From Streptomyces indicus (lineage in GTDB: Bacteria; Actinomycetota; Actinomycetes; Streptomycetales; Streptomycetaceae), in contig NZ_FNFF01000029.1 of NCBI RefSeq assembly GCF_900100315.1, positions 1-37,667 on the forward strand: DNA of 37,667 bases, given 5' to 3'. This document shows, piece after piece, positions 12,883 to 20,977 of the stretch; position 1 is the stretch's first letter, and each line of letters starts with the position of its first letter. The position numbers and the translations under genes were made by a program. The notes under the pieces are model-generated. The model was given only the letters and a program-made list of their open reading frames with translations. It was not told the origin of the DNA and ran no database searches.

Positions 12883-14516
12883 GTCTCCTCGTCGTCGGTC
12901 TCAGCCACCGCAGCGCACCCGTGAGTGTGCTGGAGCGGGCCGCCCTGACCCCGGACGCGCAGCTGAAGCTGCTCCAGGACGCCGTCGCCGCCGAGCCCAC
13001 CGCCGAGGCCGCGGTGCTCGCCACGTGCAACCGGATCGAGCTGTACGCCGACGTGGACAAGTTCCACGCCGGTGTCGCCGAGCTGTCCACGCTGCTCGCG
13101 CAGCACTGCGGGGTCGGCCTGGAGGAGCTCACTCCTTATCTCTACGTGCACTACGAGGACCGGGCCGTGCACCACCTGTTCTCGGTGGCGTGCGGGCTCG
13201 ACTCGATGGTGGTCGGCGAGGGGCAGATCCTCGGGCAGATCAAGGACTCGCTCGCGACCGCGCAGGAGCAGCACACCGCGGGCCGGCTCCTCAACGACCT
13301 TTTCCAGCAGGCCCTTCGGGTCGGCAAGCGGGCGCACTCCGAGACCGGGATCGACCGGGCCGGGCAGTCGCTCGTCACCTTCGGCCTGGAGCAGCTCGCC
13401 GCCGGGCGTCCGGTCGCCGAGTGGGCGGCCGGCAAGCGTGCCCTGGTGATCGGCGCGGGCTCGATGTCCTCGCTCGCCGCCGCCACCCTCGCGCGGGTCG
13501 GCGCGGCCGAAGTCGTCGTCGCCAACCGGACGTTCGAGCGTGCCGGGCACCTCGTCGGGCTGCTCACGGAGCAGCACCCGGCGCTGGTCGCGCGGGCCGT
13601 GCCGATGGACGCGGTGGCGGATGAGCTGACACGAGTCGACATCGCGGTGTCCTGCACCGGTGCCACCGGTCTCGTGCTGACCGCGGAGGTCATCACGGCC
13701 GCGCTCGCCGAACCGGTACCGGCCGGTGTGGGCGCCCGTACCGCCGAGGCCTCCGACCTGCGCGCCCCCGACGGCAGCCTCGTCGCACGCCTGGCCGCCG
13801 CGGCCGCGCGCGACGGGCGCATCCCCGAGGGCCACGAGGTCACGCACGAGGGCCACGAGGCCTGCCCCGTCGGACTCGACGACGCCGGGCACGCCGACTC
13901 CCTCGACCTGCACGGCAGTTGGGCGGACAACGGGTCGGCGCTCGAGCGCGAGGCCGGTCTCGTACGGGTCGGGGCGAAGGCGCATCAGGACGCCCCCCAC
14001 ACCGGGGTGCGGCTCGCGCTGCTCGACCTCGCCATGCCGCGCGACATCGACGCCGCCGTGCACCGCATCGCGGGCGCGCACCTCGTCGACATCGAGTCGC
14101 TCGCCGAGGCCTCCGCGGACGCCCCGATGGCCGCCGACGTCGACATGGTGCGGGCCATCGTGGCCGCCGAGGTCGCCGCGTTCGGCGCCGCGCAGCGGGC
14201 CGCGCACATCACGCCGACCGTGGTCGCGCTGCGCACCATGGCCGCCGACGTGGTCGACAGCGAGGTCGCGCGGCTGCGCGGCCGCCTGCCCGACCTGGAC
14301 GAACGACAGCAGGCCGAGGTCGTGCAGACCGTGCGCCGCGTCGTCGACAAGCTCCTGCACGCTCCGACCGTGCGGGTCAAGCAGCTCGCCAGCGAGCCCG
14401 GCGGCGCCGGGTACGCGGACGCGCTGCGCACCCTGTTCGACCTCGACCCCGAGACGGTGGCAGCCGTGTCGAAGGCCGATACCGCCGACGAGATCAAGAC
14501 AAAGGGGCGGGCATGA
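12879..14516 (+). CDS. hemA: Glutamyl-tRNA reductase with a roughly 100-residue insertion
   Basis: This enzyme reduces glutamyl-tRNA to glutamate-1-semialdehyde with NADPH, the first step of the C5 heme pathway. The N-terminal catalytic domain has the nucleophile Cys in VLATCNRIELY (near residue 50) and the substrate segment VACGLDSMVVGEGQILGQIK. The NADPH domain starts at ALVIGAGSMSSLAA. The C-terminal dimerisation helix (ALRTMAADVVDSEVARL onward) is present. At 545 residues it is over 100 longer than many bacterial GluTRs. The excess lies within the NADPH domain, about residues 275-375, between SCTGATGLVLTAEVITAAL and ALLDLAMPRDI. That insert is rich in His and includes Ala-Cys-Pro-Val. hemA overlaps rex upstream and hemC downstream by 4 nt. 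Confidence 0.96.
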   Translation: MSLLVVGLSHRSAPVSVLERAALTPDAQLKLLQDAVAAEPTAEAAVLATCNRIELYADVDKFHAGVAELSTLLAQHCGVGLEELTPYLYVHYEDRAVHHLFSVACGLDSMVVGEGQILGQIKDSLATAQEQHTAGRLLNDLFQQALRVGKRAHSETGIDRAGQSLVTFGLEQLAAGRPVAEWAAGKRALVIGAGSMSSLAAATLARVGAAEVVVANRTFERAGHLVGLLTEQHPALVARAVPMDAVADELTRVDIAVSCTGATGLVLTAEVITAALAEPVPAGVGARTAEASDLRAPDGSLVARLAAAAARDGRIPEGHEVTHEGHEACPVGLDDAGHADSLDLHGSWADNGSALEREAGLVRVGAKAHQDAPHTGVRLALLDLAMPRDIDAAVHRIAGAHLVDIESLAEASADAPMAADVDMVRAIVAAEVAAFGAAQRAAHITPTVVALRTMAADVVDSEVARLRGRLPDLDERQQAEVVQTVRRVVDKLLHAPTVRVKQLASEPGGAGYADALRTLFDLDPETVAAVSKADTADEIKTKGRA

Positions 14517-15472
14517 CCCAGAAAGCACTCCGGCTCGGGACCAGGCGCAGCAAGCTTGCCATGGCCCAGTCCGGTCATGTGGCCGACGCCGTACGCCAGT
14601 TGACGGGCCGCGAAGTCGAGCTCGTGGAGATCACCACGTACGGCGACACCTCGCGTGAGCACCTCGCGCAGATCGGCGGCACCGGTGTCTTCGTGACCGC
14701 GCTGCGCGACGCGCTGCTCGCGGGCGAGGTGGACTTCGCCGTGCACTCGCTCAAGGACCTGCCGACGACGCAGCCCGACGACCTGGTGGTCGCCGCGATG
14801 CCGCGCCGCGAGGACCCGCGCGACGTGCTGATCGCCCGCGACGGCCTGACCTTCACGCAGCTGCCCGACGGCGCGCGCGTGGGCACCGGATCGCCGCGCC
14901 GCATGGCCCAGTTGAACGCGTACGCCCGCAGTCACGGCCTGCGCATCGAGACCGTGCCGATCCGCGGCAACATCGACACCCGCATCGGCTACGTCCGCAA
15001 GGGCGAGCTGGACGCGGTCGTGCTGGCCGCCGCCGGGCTCAGCCGGATCGGGCGCAGCGACGAGGTGACCGACTTCCTGTCGGTCGACACGATTCTTCCG
15101 GCTCCCGGCCAGGGAGCCCTGGCGGTGGAGTGCACTGCGGCCAACGCAGACCTCGCCGCCACGCTCGCCGAGCTCGACGACCCGTACACCCGGGCCGCCG
15201 TGACCGCCGAGCGGTCCCTGCTCGCCGCCCTGGAGGCAGGCTGCAGCGCACCCGTGGGTGCGCTGGCCGACCTCCTGGCAGACGGACAGGTTGTCAAGGA
15301 AATGCGCCTGCGCGGCGTCGTCGGCACGGTCGACGGCTCGGCGCTGGTGCAGCTGTCCACCACCGGTCCCGTACCCACCACACACGACCAGGCCATGGCG
15401 CTCGGCCGCGAACTCGCGGACGAGATGCTGGCCAAGGGTGCGGCCGGTCTGATGGGGGAGCGAGCACATTGA
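14513..15472 (+). CDS. hemC: Hydroxymethylbilane synthase (porphobilinogen deaminase)
   Basis: This 319-residue enzyme joins four porphobilinogen molecules into hydroxymethylbilane. The start MTQKALRLGTRRSKLAMAQS carries the RxSxLA motif. The conserved Arg-rich substrate segment is GTGSPRRMAQL, and IRGNIDTRIGYV follows. The cofactor-binding Cys is in LEAGCSAPVGA, where the dipyrromethane primer attaches. The catalytic Asp lies in HSLKDLPT. The length and all motifs are normal. The ATG at 14513 overlaps the hemA stop (ATGA), and its own stop overlaps the hemD TTG start, so expression of the three is coupled. Confidence 0.97.
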   Translation: MTQKALRLGTRRSKLAMAQSGHVADAVRQLTGREVELVEITTYGDTSREHLAQIGGTGVFVTALRDALLAGEVDFAVHSLKDLPTTQPDDLVVAAMPRREDPRDVLIARDGLTFTQLPDGARVGTGSPRRMAQLNAYARSHGLRIETVPIRGNIDTRIGYVRKGELDAVVLAAAGLSRIGRSDEVTDFLSVDTILPAPGQGALAVECTAANADLAATLAELDDPYTRAAVTAERSLLAALEAGCSAPVGALADLLADGQVVKEMRLRGVVGTVDGSALVQLSTTGPVPTTHDQAMALGRELADEMLAKGAAGLMGERAH

Positions 15473-17145
15473 GCCCCACCGCCTCTGCCAATCCGGGATA
15501 TCCCGCAGCCCCCGCCACCGGGCACGTCACCTTCCTCGGTGCCGGCCCCGGCGATCCGGGCCTGCTGACACTGCGCGCCGTCGAAGCACTCGCCATCGCG
15601 GACGTGCTCATCGCCGAGCCCGCTGTGCTCGACGTGGTCCGCACGCATGCCCGTGAGGGCGTGGACGTGCAGGGCACGGCGGCGCCGGGCACACCTGACG
15701 CGTCGGCAACGGACGCCGCTGCGGCGGCTGTTGCGGCCAATCTTGTCATGGCGTCCGCGCGGGGCGGCAAGCGGGTCGTGCGTGCGGTGACCGGCGATCC
15801 GGGCCTCGACGCCGACGCCGGCGAGGAGATGCTCGCCTGCGCCGCGGCCGGCATCCCCTTCGAGGTGGTGCCCGGTGTGGCCACCGCCGTCGGCGTGCCC
15901 GCGTACGCCGGTGTGCCGCTGCGCGACAGCGAGGGCACGGACGTGCGCTTCGTCGACGCCCGTACGGCCTCCGAGCGCTGCTGGTCCGAGGTCGGCGCCT
16001 CCGACGGCACGGTCGTCGTCTCCACCACCCTGGAGACGGTCGCCGCCGCGGCGGGCGAGCTGGTGTCGGCGGGCCGCAAGCCGGACACCCCGATGACCGT
16101 CACGGTCGCCGGTACGACCACGCGTCAGCGCACCTGGAACGCGACGCTGGGCTCGGTCGCCCAGGTGCTCAAGCAGGCCAAGGTGCTGCCCTCGCCCGAA
16201 GGGCATCAGCCCGTCATAGCCGTGGTCGGCGAGCGTTCCCGTGCCGCCCGGCGTGAAGAGCTCTCGTGGTTCGAGTCCAAGCCGCTGTTCGGCTGGCGGG
16301 TGCTCGTGCCGCGCACCAAGGAGCAGGCGGCCTCGCTCTCCGACCAGCTCGTCTCGTACGGGGCCGTGCCGCACGAGGTCCCGACGATCGCCGTCGAACC
16401 GCCGCGTACCCCGCAGCAGATGGAGCGCGCGGTCAAGGGCCTGGTCACCGGGCGCTACGAGTGGATCGCCTTCACCTCGGTGAACGCGGTGAAGGCCGTA
16501 CGCGAGAAGTTCGAGGAGTACGGGCTCGACGCGCGGGCCTTCGCCGGGATCAAGGTCGCGGCCGTCGGCGAGCAGACCGCCAAGGCGCTCATCGCCTTCG
16601 GCGTGAAGCCGGACCTCGTGCCCTCGGGCGAGCAGTCCGCCGCCGGGCTCCTGGAGGACTGGCCGCCGTACGACCCGGTCTTCGACCCGATCGACCGTGT
16701 CTTCCTGCCGCGCGCGGACATCGCCACCGAGACGCTGGTCGCGGGTCTGATCGACCTCGGCTGGGAGGTGGACGACGTCACGGCCTACCGGACCGTGCGT
16801 GCCTCGCCGCCGCCGGCCGACACGCGTGAGGCGATCAAGGGCGGCGGTTTCGACGCGGTGCTGTTCACCTCGTCCTCGACCGTGCGGAACCTGGTCGGCA
16901 TCGCGGGCAAGCCGCACAACGTCACGGTGATCGCCTGCATCGGTCCGGCCACGGCCAAGACGGCCGAGGAGCACGGGCTCCGGGTGGACGTGATGGCTCC
17001 GGAGCCTTCGGTGCACAAGCTGGCGGAGGCGCTGGCGGAGTTCGGTTCCGCCCGGCGTGCGGCCGCGATCGAGGCCGGTGACCCGGTCACGCGGCCCTCC
17101 GAGCGTCGGCCCGGCGCTCGGCGTCGGCGGGTTGCCACGCAGTAG
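15469..17145 (+). CDS. hemD: Uroporphyrinogen-III synthase fused to a CobA-like methyltransferase domain
   Basis: This 558-residue two-domain protein has an N-terminal SAM-methyltransferase-like half (about 15-245), with FLGAGPGDPGLLTLRAVEA and VPGVATAVGVPAYAGVPL. The C-terminal half is uroporphyrinogen-III synthase (about 275-530), with VLVPRTKEQAASLSDQL, AFTSVNAVKA and ACIGPATAKTAEEHGL. The synthase closes hydroxymethylbilane to uroporphyrinogen III. The methyltransferase half would make precorrin-2, but its usual GGDP-F-GRG loop reads VTGDPGLDADAGEE, so activity is doubtful. TTG 15469 overlaps the hemC stop (TTGA). The final 20 residues are Arg-rich. Such fusions are common in actinobacteria. 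Confidence 0.94.
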   Translation: MSPTASANPGYPAAPATGHVTFLGAGPGDPGLLTLRAVEALAIADVLIAEPAVLDVVRTHAREGVDVQGTAAPGTPDASATDAAAAAVAANLVMASARGGKRVVRAVTGDPGLDADAGEEMLACAAAGIPFEVVPGVATAVGVPAYAGVPLRDSEGTDVRFVDARTASERCWSEVGASDGTVVVSTTLETVAAAAGELVSAGRKPDTPMTVTVAGTTTRQRTWNATLGSVAQVLKQAKVLPSPEGHQPVIAVVGERSRAARREELSWFESKPLFGWRVLVPRTKEQAASLSDQLVSYGAVPHEVPTIAVEPPRTPQQMERAVKGLVTGRYEWIAFTSVNAVKAVREKFEEYGLDARAFAGIKVAAVGEQTAKALIAFGVKPDLVPSGEQSAAGLLEDWPPYDPVFDPIDRVFLPRADIATETLVAGLIDLGWEVDDVTAYRTVRASPPPADTREAIKGGGFDAVLFTSSSTVRNLVGIAGKPHNVTVIACIGPATAKTAEEHGLRVDVMAPEPSVHKLAEALAEFGSARRAAAIEAGDPVTRPSERRPGARRRRVATQ

Positions 17146-17171
17146 GTTCGTCTGTCGGGTGCGGCGGGGTG

Positions 17172-17298
17172 GGGCGGGTTTTCTCCCCCACCCCGCCCCT
17201 TCCCGAACCGGGGCTTCGCCCCGGACCCCCCACGCGGCGTAGCCGCACATTGTCACAGCCGAACTTCGTTCGGATCTCCTCAATCGCCGGAGGGGCTG
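17172..17298. repeat. Dispersed palindrome-rich intergenic element, copy 2
   Basis: This element fills most of the hemD-hemB gap and resembles copy 1 (7511-7686) at both ends. The left part has GGGCGGGTTTTC and CCCGCCCCTTCCCGAA, and the right end is CCTCAATCGCCGGAGGGGCTGA. The interior hairpins are CCGGGGCTTCGCCCCGG (17208-17224), GCGGCGTAGCCGC (17234-17246) and CCGAACTTCGTTCGG (17259-17273). The right end supplies the hemB ribosome binding site. Confidence 0.72.
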
Positions 17299-17299
17299 A

Positions 17300-18298
17300 A
17301 TGTCTGCCCATGGTTCGTTTCCTGGCTCGCGGCCCCGTCGCCTGCGCACCACCCCCGCCATGCGGCGCATGGTCGCCGAGACGCGGGTGCATCCCGCCGA
17401 TCTGATCCTGCCCGCGTTCGTGCGCGAGGGCATCAGTGAGCCCGTCGCCATCGGGTCGATGCCGGGCGTCGTGCAGCACACCCGGGACACCCTGAAGAAG
17501 GCCGCCGTCGAGGCCGTCGAGGCGGGCGTCTCCGGGATCATGCTCTTCGGGGTGCCGCTGGACGAGAAGAAGGACGCCGTCGGCACGCCGGGCACCGACC
17601 CGGACGGCATCCTCCAGCTCGCGCTGCGGGACGTACGGGCCGAAGTCGGCGACGAGTTGATCGTCATGTCGGACGTCTGCCTGGACGAGGTCACCGACCA
17701 CGGGCACTGCGGTGTGCTCGACGCGCAGGGCCGCGTCGACAACGACGCGACGCTCGAGCGGTACGCCGAGATGGCGCAGGTCCAGGCCGACGCCGGGGCG
17801 CACGTGCTCGGTCCCAGCGGCATGATGGACGGCCAAGTCGGCGTCATCCGCGACGCGTTGGACCAGACCGGGCACGAGGACGTGTCGATCCTCGCGTACA
17901 CCGCGAAGTATTCCTCGGCGTTCTACGGTCCCTTCCGTGAGGCCGTCGCCTCCTCGCTCAAGGGCGACCGCAAGACCTACCAGCAGGACCCGGCCAACCT
18001 CCGTGAGTCGCTGCGGGAGTTGGCGCTCGACCTCGAAGAGGGCGCGGACATGGTCATGGTCAAGCCGGCCGGTCCCTACCTCGACGTGCTCGCGAAGGTG
18101 GCCGACGCGGTGGACGTGCCGGTGGCCGCGTACCAGATCAGCGGCGAGTACGCGATGGTCGAGGCCGCGGCCGAGAAGGGCTGGATCGACCGCGACAAGG
18201 CCATCATGGAGACGCTCACCGGCATCAAGCGGGCGGGCGCGAGCATGATCCTCACGTACTGGGCGGTGGAGGCCGCGCGTCAGCTGCGTCTGAGCTGA
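17300..18298 (+). CDS. hemB: Delta-aminolevulinic acid dehydratase (porphobilinogen synthase)
   Basis: This 332-residue TIM-barrel enzyme condenses two 5-aminolevulinate molecules into porphobilinogen. The Schiff-base lysines are in AYTAKYSSAFYGPFREA and MVMVKPAGPYLDV. The metal-site segment reads DVCLDEVTDHGHCG. The first and last Cys of the zinc triad are kept but the middle one is Asp, pointing to the magnesium-responsive or hybrid class. The N terminus starts RRLRTTPAMRRMVAETRVHP after a short leader. ATG 17300 is preceded by GGAGGGG at a good distance. It is separated from hemD by a repeat element and may be expressed with it by read-through or separately. Hairpins in the gap could reduce downstream expression. 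Confidence 0.96.
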   Translation: MSAHGSFPGSRPRRLRTTPAMRRMVAETRVHPADLILPAFVREGISEPVAIGSMPGVVQHTRDTLKKAAVEAVEAGVSGIMLFGVPLDEKKDAVGTPGTDPDGILQLALRDVRAEVGDELIVMSDVCLDEVTDHGHCGVLDAQGRVDNDATLERYAEMAQVQADAGAHVLGPSGMMDGQVGVIRDALDQTGHEDVSILAYTAKYSSAFYGPFREAVASSLKGDRKTYQQDPANLRESLRELALDLEEGADMVMVKPAGPYLDVLAKVADAVDVPVAAYQISGEYAMVEAAAEKGWIDRDKAIMETLTGIKRAGASMILTYWAVEAARQLRLS

Positions 18299-18306
18299 AC
18301 CGCCGG

Positions 18307-18885
18307 TCAGCCCCGGTCGAGCCGGGGCTGCTCCTCGAACACCGCTTCCACCAGGTCGCCGTACGCCTTGCGCAGCAAGGGTGCGGCGACTTCCGGTCGG
18401 TCCACGCCCACTTCCACGTGGCCCTCTTCCGCGACGGCGACGGTCCGGAGGTCGAACTTCCCCTCCCAGCGCCCCATGTCGTCGGTGATCTTCTCCTGGA
18501 GCGCGTCAAGCCGGGTGCGCGCGGCGGTGGCGGGGTGCAGGCGGACCGTCACGTTCGCCGGGGTGCCGCGGCACACCGCGCGGTCGAAGGCGGCGTCCGG
18601 GATGCGCCAGACGTCGAGGGCCGCCTTCTCGTGGTCGACGCTGAGCCCCGTATAGACATGGGCGAAACGCTCGGCCGCGAGCGCATCGACGTGCGCGACG
18701 GCGGGCTCGACCGGGGCGGCGGTCTCGTCCGCGCGCGGGCCCGTGCAGGTGGCGGGCGCGGGTGCGGCCGGCCGGGTGGCCGGTTCGGTGCGGACCTTCC
18801 GGTCCTCGCCCGTGCCGCCGCAGGCCGTGAGCAGGACGGCGGCCAGAACCGCGCCCGTCCCCGTGATCCGTCCGGTGTGCCGCAT
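18307..18885 (-). CDS. Small lipoprotein of unknown function
   Basis: This 192-residue protein begins MRHTGRITGTGAVLAAVLLT followed by ACGG, a lipoprotein signal peptide with lipobox LTAC and lipidated Cys near residue 22. The mature part has a Pro/Ala-rich linker (about 35-50) and then a mixed alpha/beta domain with two further Cys (TCTG and RAVCRGTP), possibly disulfide-bonded. No named family is recognised. It would be anchored on the outer face of the membrane. GGAGGCGAGG precedes the ATG. It converges on hemB with only 8 nt between the stop codons. Confidence 0.8.
   Translation of the reverse strand: MRHTGRITGTGAVLAAVLLTACGGTGEDRKVRTEPATRPAAPAPATCTGPRADETAAPVEPAVAHVDALAAERFAHVYTGLSVDHEKAALDVWRIPDAAFDRAVCRGTPANVTVRLHPATAARTRLDALQEKITDDMGRWEGKFDLRTVAVAEEGHVEVGVDRPEVAAPLLRKAYGDLVEAVFEEQPRLDRG
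18309..18329. terminator. Small hairpin at the hemB/lipoprotein junction
   Basis: AGCCCCGG (18309-18316) pairs perfectly with CCGGGGCT (18322-18329) around a 5-nt loop. It lies just after the hemB stop and inside the last codons of the lipoprotein gene, so it could end transcription from hemB. No T-tract is present. Confidence 0.5.
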
Positions 18886-19086
18886 GTGCCTCGCCTCCGC
18901 CGCTTGGATGCGGGGCCTCGCTTTCCGGTTCCCTTGTCCCGTACGGGAGTTGGGCGATCCGGCAGAAGAGCGGGACGCCCCGGCCGTCCCGCTGTCCGGA
19001 TCATGGAATGTTGGGTGTAGACGGCAGGCAGTGTCCCTAGGCTGCGGATGACAGGGAAGACCGCCGTCCGCCGAAGGAGCGTCCCC

Positions 19087-20301
19087 GTGACCGTCATCGA
19101 GCCGAATGCCGTCGTTCACGCACCTGTGCCGCCGCTGGCCGAGCGGGCGCGGAACGTGGGCGGTTCGCCGGTACGGGACATCCTCGCCGTGACCGCGCGG
19201 CCCGAGGTGATCAACTTCGCGGGCGGGCTGCCGGCGCCCGAGCTGTTCGACGCGGAAGGCGTGGCCGAGGCCTACGCCCACGTGCTCGCGCGCAGCGCCG
19301 GCCAGGCGCTCCAGTACTCCACGACCGAGGGCGAGCCCACCCTGCGGGCCGCACTCGCCGCACGCATCACCGCACGCGAACTGGCCACCGGCGCCGAGGA
19401 CTTGCTCGTCACCAGTGGCTCGCAGCAGGCCCTTTCGCTGCTCGCCACCGCGCTCATCGAACCGGGCGACACCGTGCTCGTGGAGAACCCGACCTACCTG
19501 GCGGCGCTCCAGGTCTTCGCGTTCGCCGGGGCCCGCGTCGTGGCCGTCGACTGCGACGAGGACGGGATCGACCCGCAGGCCCTGGACGCCGTCGTCGCCC
19601 GCGAGCGGCCCAAGCTGCTCTACACGATCCCGAGCTTCCAGAACCCCACGGGCCGCACGATGCCCGCCGACCGGCGCGCCGCCGTGGCCGAGGTCGCGGC
19701 GCGGCGCGGCCTGTGGATCGTCGAGGACGACCCGTACGGGGAGCTCCGGTTCGAGGGGGAGCGGGTGCCCTGGATCGCCGCGCACCCCGGCGCCGAGGAC
19801 CGCACCGTCCTGCTGGGCAGCTTCTCGAAGGTCATGGCGCCCGGCATGCGGCTCGGCTGGCTGCGCGCACCCGCCGCGCTGCGGCGCGCGTGCGCGGTCG
19901 CCAAGCAGGCCGCCGATCTGCACACCCCGACCGTCAACCAGCTTGCCGCGGCACGGTACTTGGCGGCCCGGGACCTGGACGCGCACGTGGCCACGGTGGC
20001 GGCCGCCTACCGCGAGCGGCGGGACGCGCTGCTCGCCGGCCTCGCGGACGCGCTCCCGGAGGGCTCGGTCTGGAACCGGCCCGAGGGCGGGATGTTCCTG
20101 TGGGCGCGCCTTCCGGAGGCGTACGACACCACGGAGCTGCTCACGTCCGTGGTCGCGCACGAGGTGGCGTACGTGCCCGGGGCGCCGTTCTTCGCGGGCG
20201 CGCCCGACCGCTCCACGATGCGGCTGTGCTTCGTGACGCACGCGCCGGAGGAGATCGCCGAGGGCGTGGAGCGGCTGGGGCGGGCGTTGCGGGCAGTGTG
20301 A
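19087..20301 (+). CDS. PLP-dependent aminotransferase, class I/II (2-aminoadipate/MocR-type fold)
   Basis: This 404-residue fold-type I aminotransferase carries FAGGLPAPELFD near residue 40 and QYSTTEGEPTLRAALA (the PLP/substrate region). The block VTSGSQQALSLLATALIEPG matches the family, as does NPTYLAALQ. The cofactor pocket PSFQNPTGRTM follows, and the Schiff-base lysine is in GSFSKVMAPGMRLGW. This pattern is that of the LysN/2-aminoadipate or aromatic aminotransferase-like group, which prefers bulky or acidic amino acids. The exact substrate is unknown. GTG 19087 is chosen over the ATG 13 codons upstream because AAGGAG lies 7 nt before it. An Lrp/AsnC regulator lies 680 nt downstream and could control it. 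Confidence 0.9.
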   Translation: MTVIEPNAVVHAPVPPLAERARNVGGSPVRDILAVTARPEVINFAGGLPAPELFDAEGVAEAYAHVLARSAGQALQYSTTEGEPTLRAALAARITARELATGAEDLLVTSGSQQALSLLATALIEPGDTVLVENPTYLAALQVFAFAGARVVAVDCDEDGIDPQALDAVVARERPKLLYTIPSFQNPTGRTMPADRRAAVAEVAARRGLWIVEDDPYGELRFEGERVPWIAAHPGAEDRTVLLGSFSKVMAPGMRLGWLRAPAALRRACAVAKQAADLHTPTVNQLAAARYLAARDLDAHVATVAAAYRERRDALLAGLADALPEGSVWNRPEGGMFLWARLPEAYDTTELLTSVVAHEVAYVPGAPFFAGAPDRSTMRLCFVTHAPEEIAEGVERLGRALRAV

Positions 20302-20314
20302 CCCGCCCGGGTCA
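20299..20314. terminator. Compact hairpin made of two opposing stop codons
   Basis: TGACCCG (20299-20305) and CGGGTCA (20308-20314) are exact inverse complements. The first three bases are the aminotransferase TGA stop. The last three are the stop of the convergent hydrolase gene, read on the minus strand. With only 2-4 nt left for the loop it is small but may mark transcript ends. Confidence 0.45.
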
Positions 20315-20851
20315 GGGTGTTATCAGGGAAGCGAGGAGGGCGCGGCCCTGCGGCCAAGTACCCAGGCCACTGGCCGAGTTGAGGTGGCCGCCGCCGTCCG
20401 TCAGGTGGAGGCGCGCACCCCACTCGTGCGCGAAGCCGGTGGCCGTCTCCGGAGCGCAGTACGGGTCGTCGGGGCCGGCCACCACCAGGGCCGGGCACGG
20501 CAGCGGCCGCGCGCTCAGGCCGAGGAAGGACGCGGCCGCCTGGCGCGGGAACACCGGGCCCGCGGGGTCGGGCGGCGCGACCAGGAAGACGCCGCGCACC
20601 CGGTCCGACGGGCCCGCGGCCAGCCAGGCCGCGGCCGCCCAGCAGCCCAGGCTGTGCGCCACCAGGACCACCTCGCCCGCCGCCTTCTCGTACGCGCGCC
20701 GCACGGCACCGACCCAGTCCGCCAGCTCCGGCTCCGACCACGAGGCCGGGGAGATGCGCAGGGCGGAAGAGCCCGACTCCCCTTCCCACAGGGTCTGCCA
20801 GTGCTGCTCGTCCGAGCCGTCGATGCCGGGGATGAAGACGTACGTGACCAC
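20312..20851 (-). CDS. RBBP9/YdeN-family serine hydrolase
   Basis: This 179-residue alpha/beta hydrolase is of the minimal RBBP9/YdeN type. The first strand is VTYVFIPGIDGSDEQHWQTL. The nucleophile elbow is VLVAHSLGCWAA, with the Ser in HSLG. The acid is in VVAGPDDPYCA and the catalytic His in DGGGHLNSASGLG, which is the family signature. Substrates of this family are largely unknown. The start MVTYVFIPG is clear but its ribosome binding site is weak. It is divergent from the Lrp/AsnC gene across 126 nt. Confidence 0.9.
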   Translation of the reverse strand: MVTYVFIPGIDGSDEQHWQTLWEGESGSSALRISPASWSEPELADWVGAVRRAYEKAAGEVVLVAHSLGCWAAAAWLAAGPSDRVRGVFLVAPPDPAGPVFPRQAAASFLGLSARPLPCPALVVAGPDDPYCAPETATGFAHEWGARLHLTDGGGHLNSASGLGTWPQGRALLASLITP

Positions 20852-20977
20852 TGCCTGCCCTCACTGTTCCACTCGTAGCCCCGTATGGTGCGGGGTGCGC
20901 CTGGCGCCGAGTCTGGGGGAAGCAGCGGGAGCGCGGGGACCGTGCAAGTGATCTCAAAGCAGATGGCGGGGGAGACG

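Noticed and set aside
14989..17901. A 970-codon minus-strand frame opposite hemC, hemD and hemB
   Set aside because: All three sense genes have intact motifs, and the antisense translation has no recognisable domain and is Ser/Arg/Ala biased.
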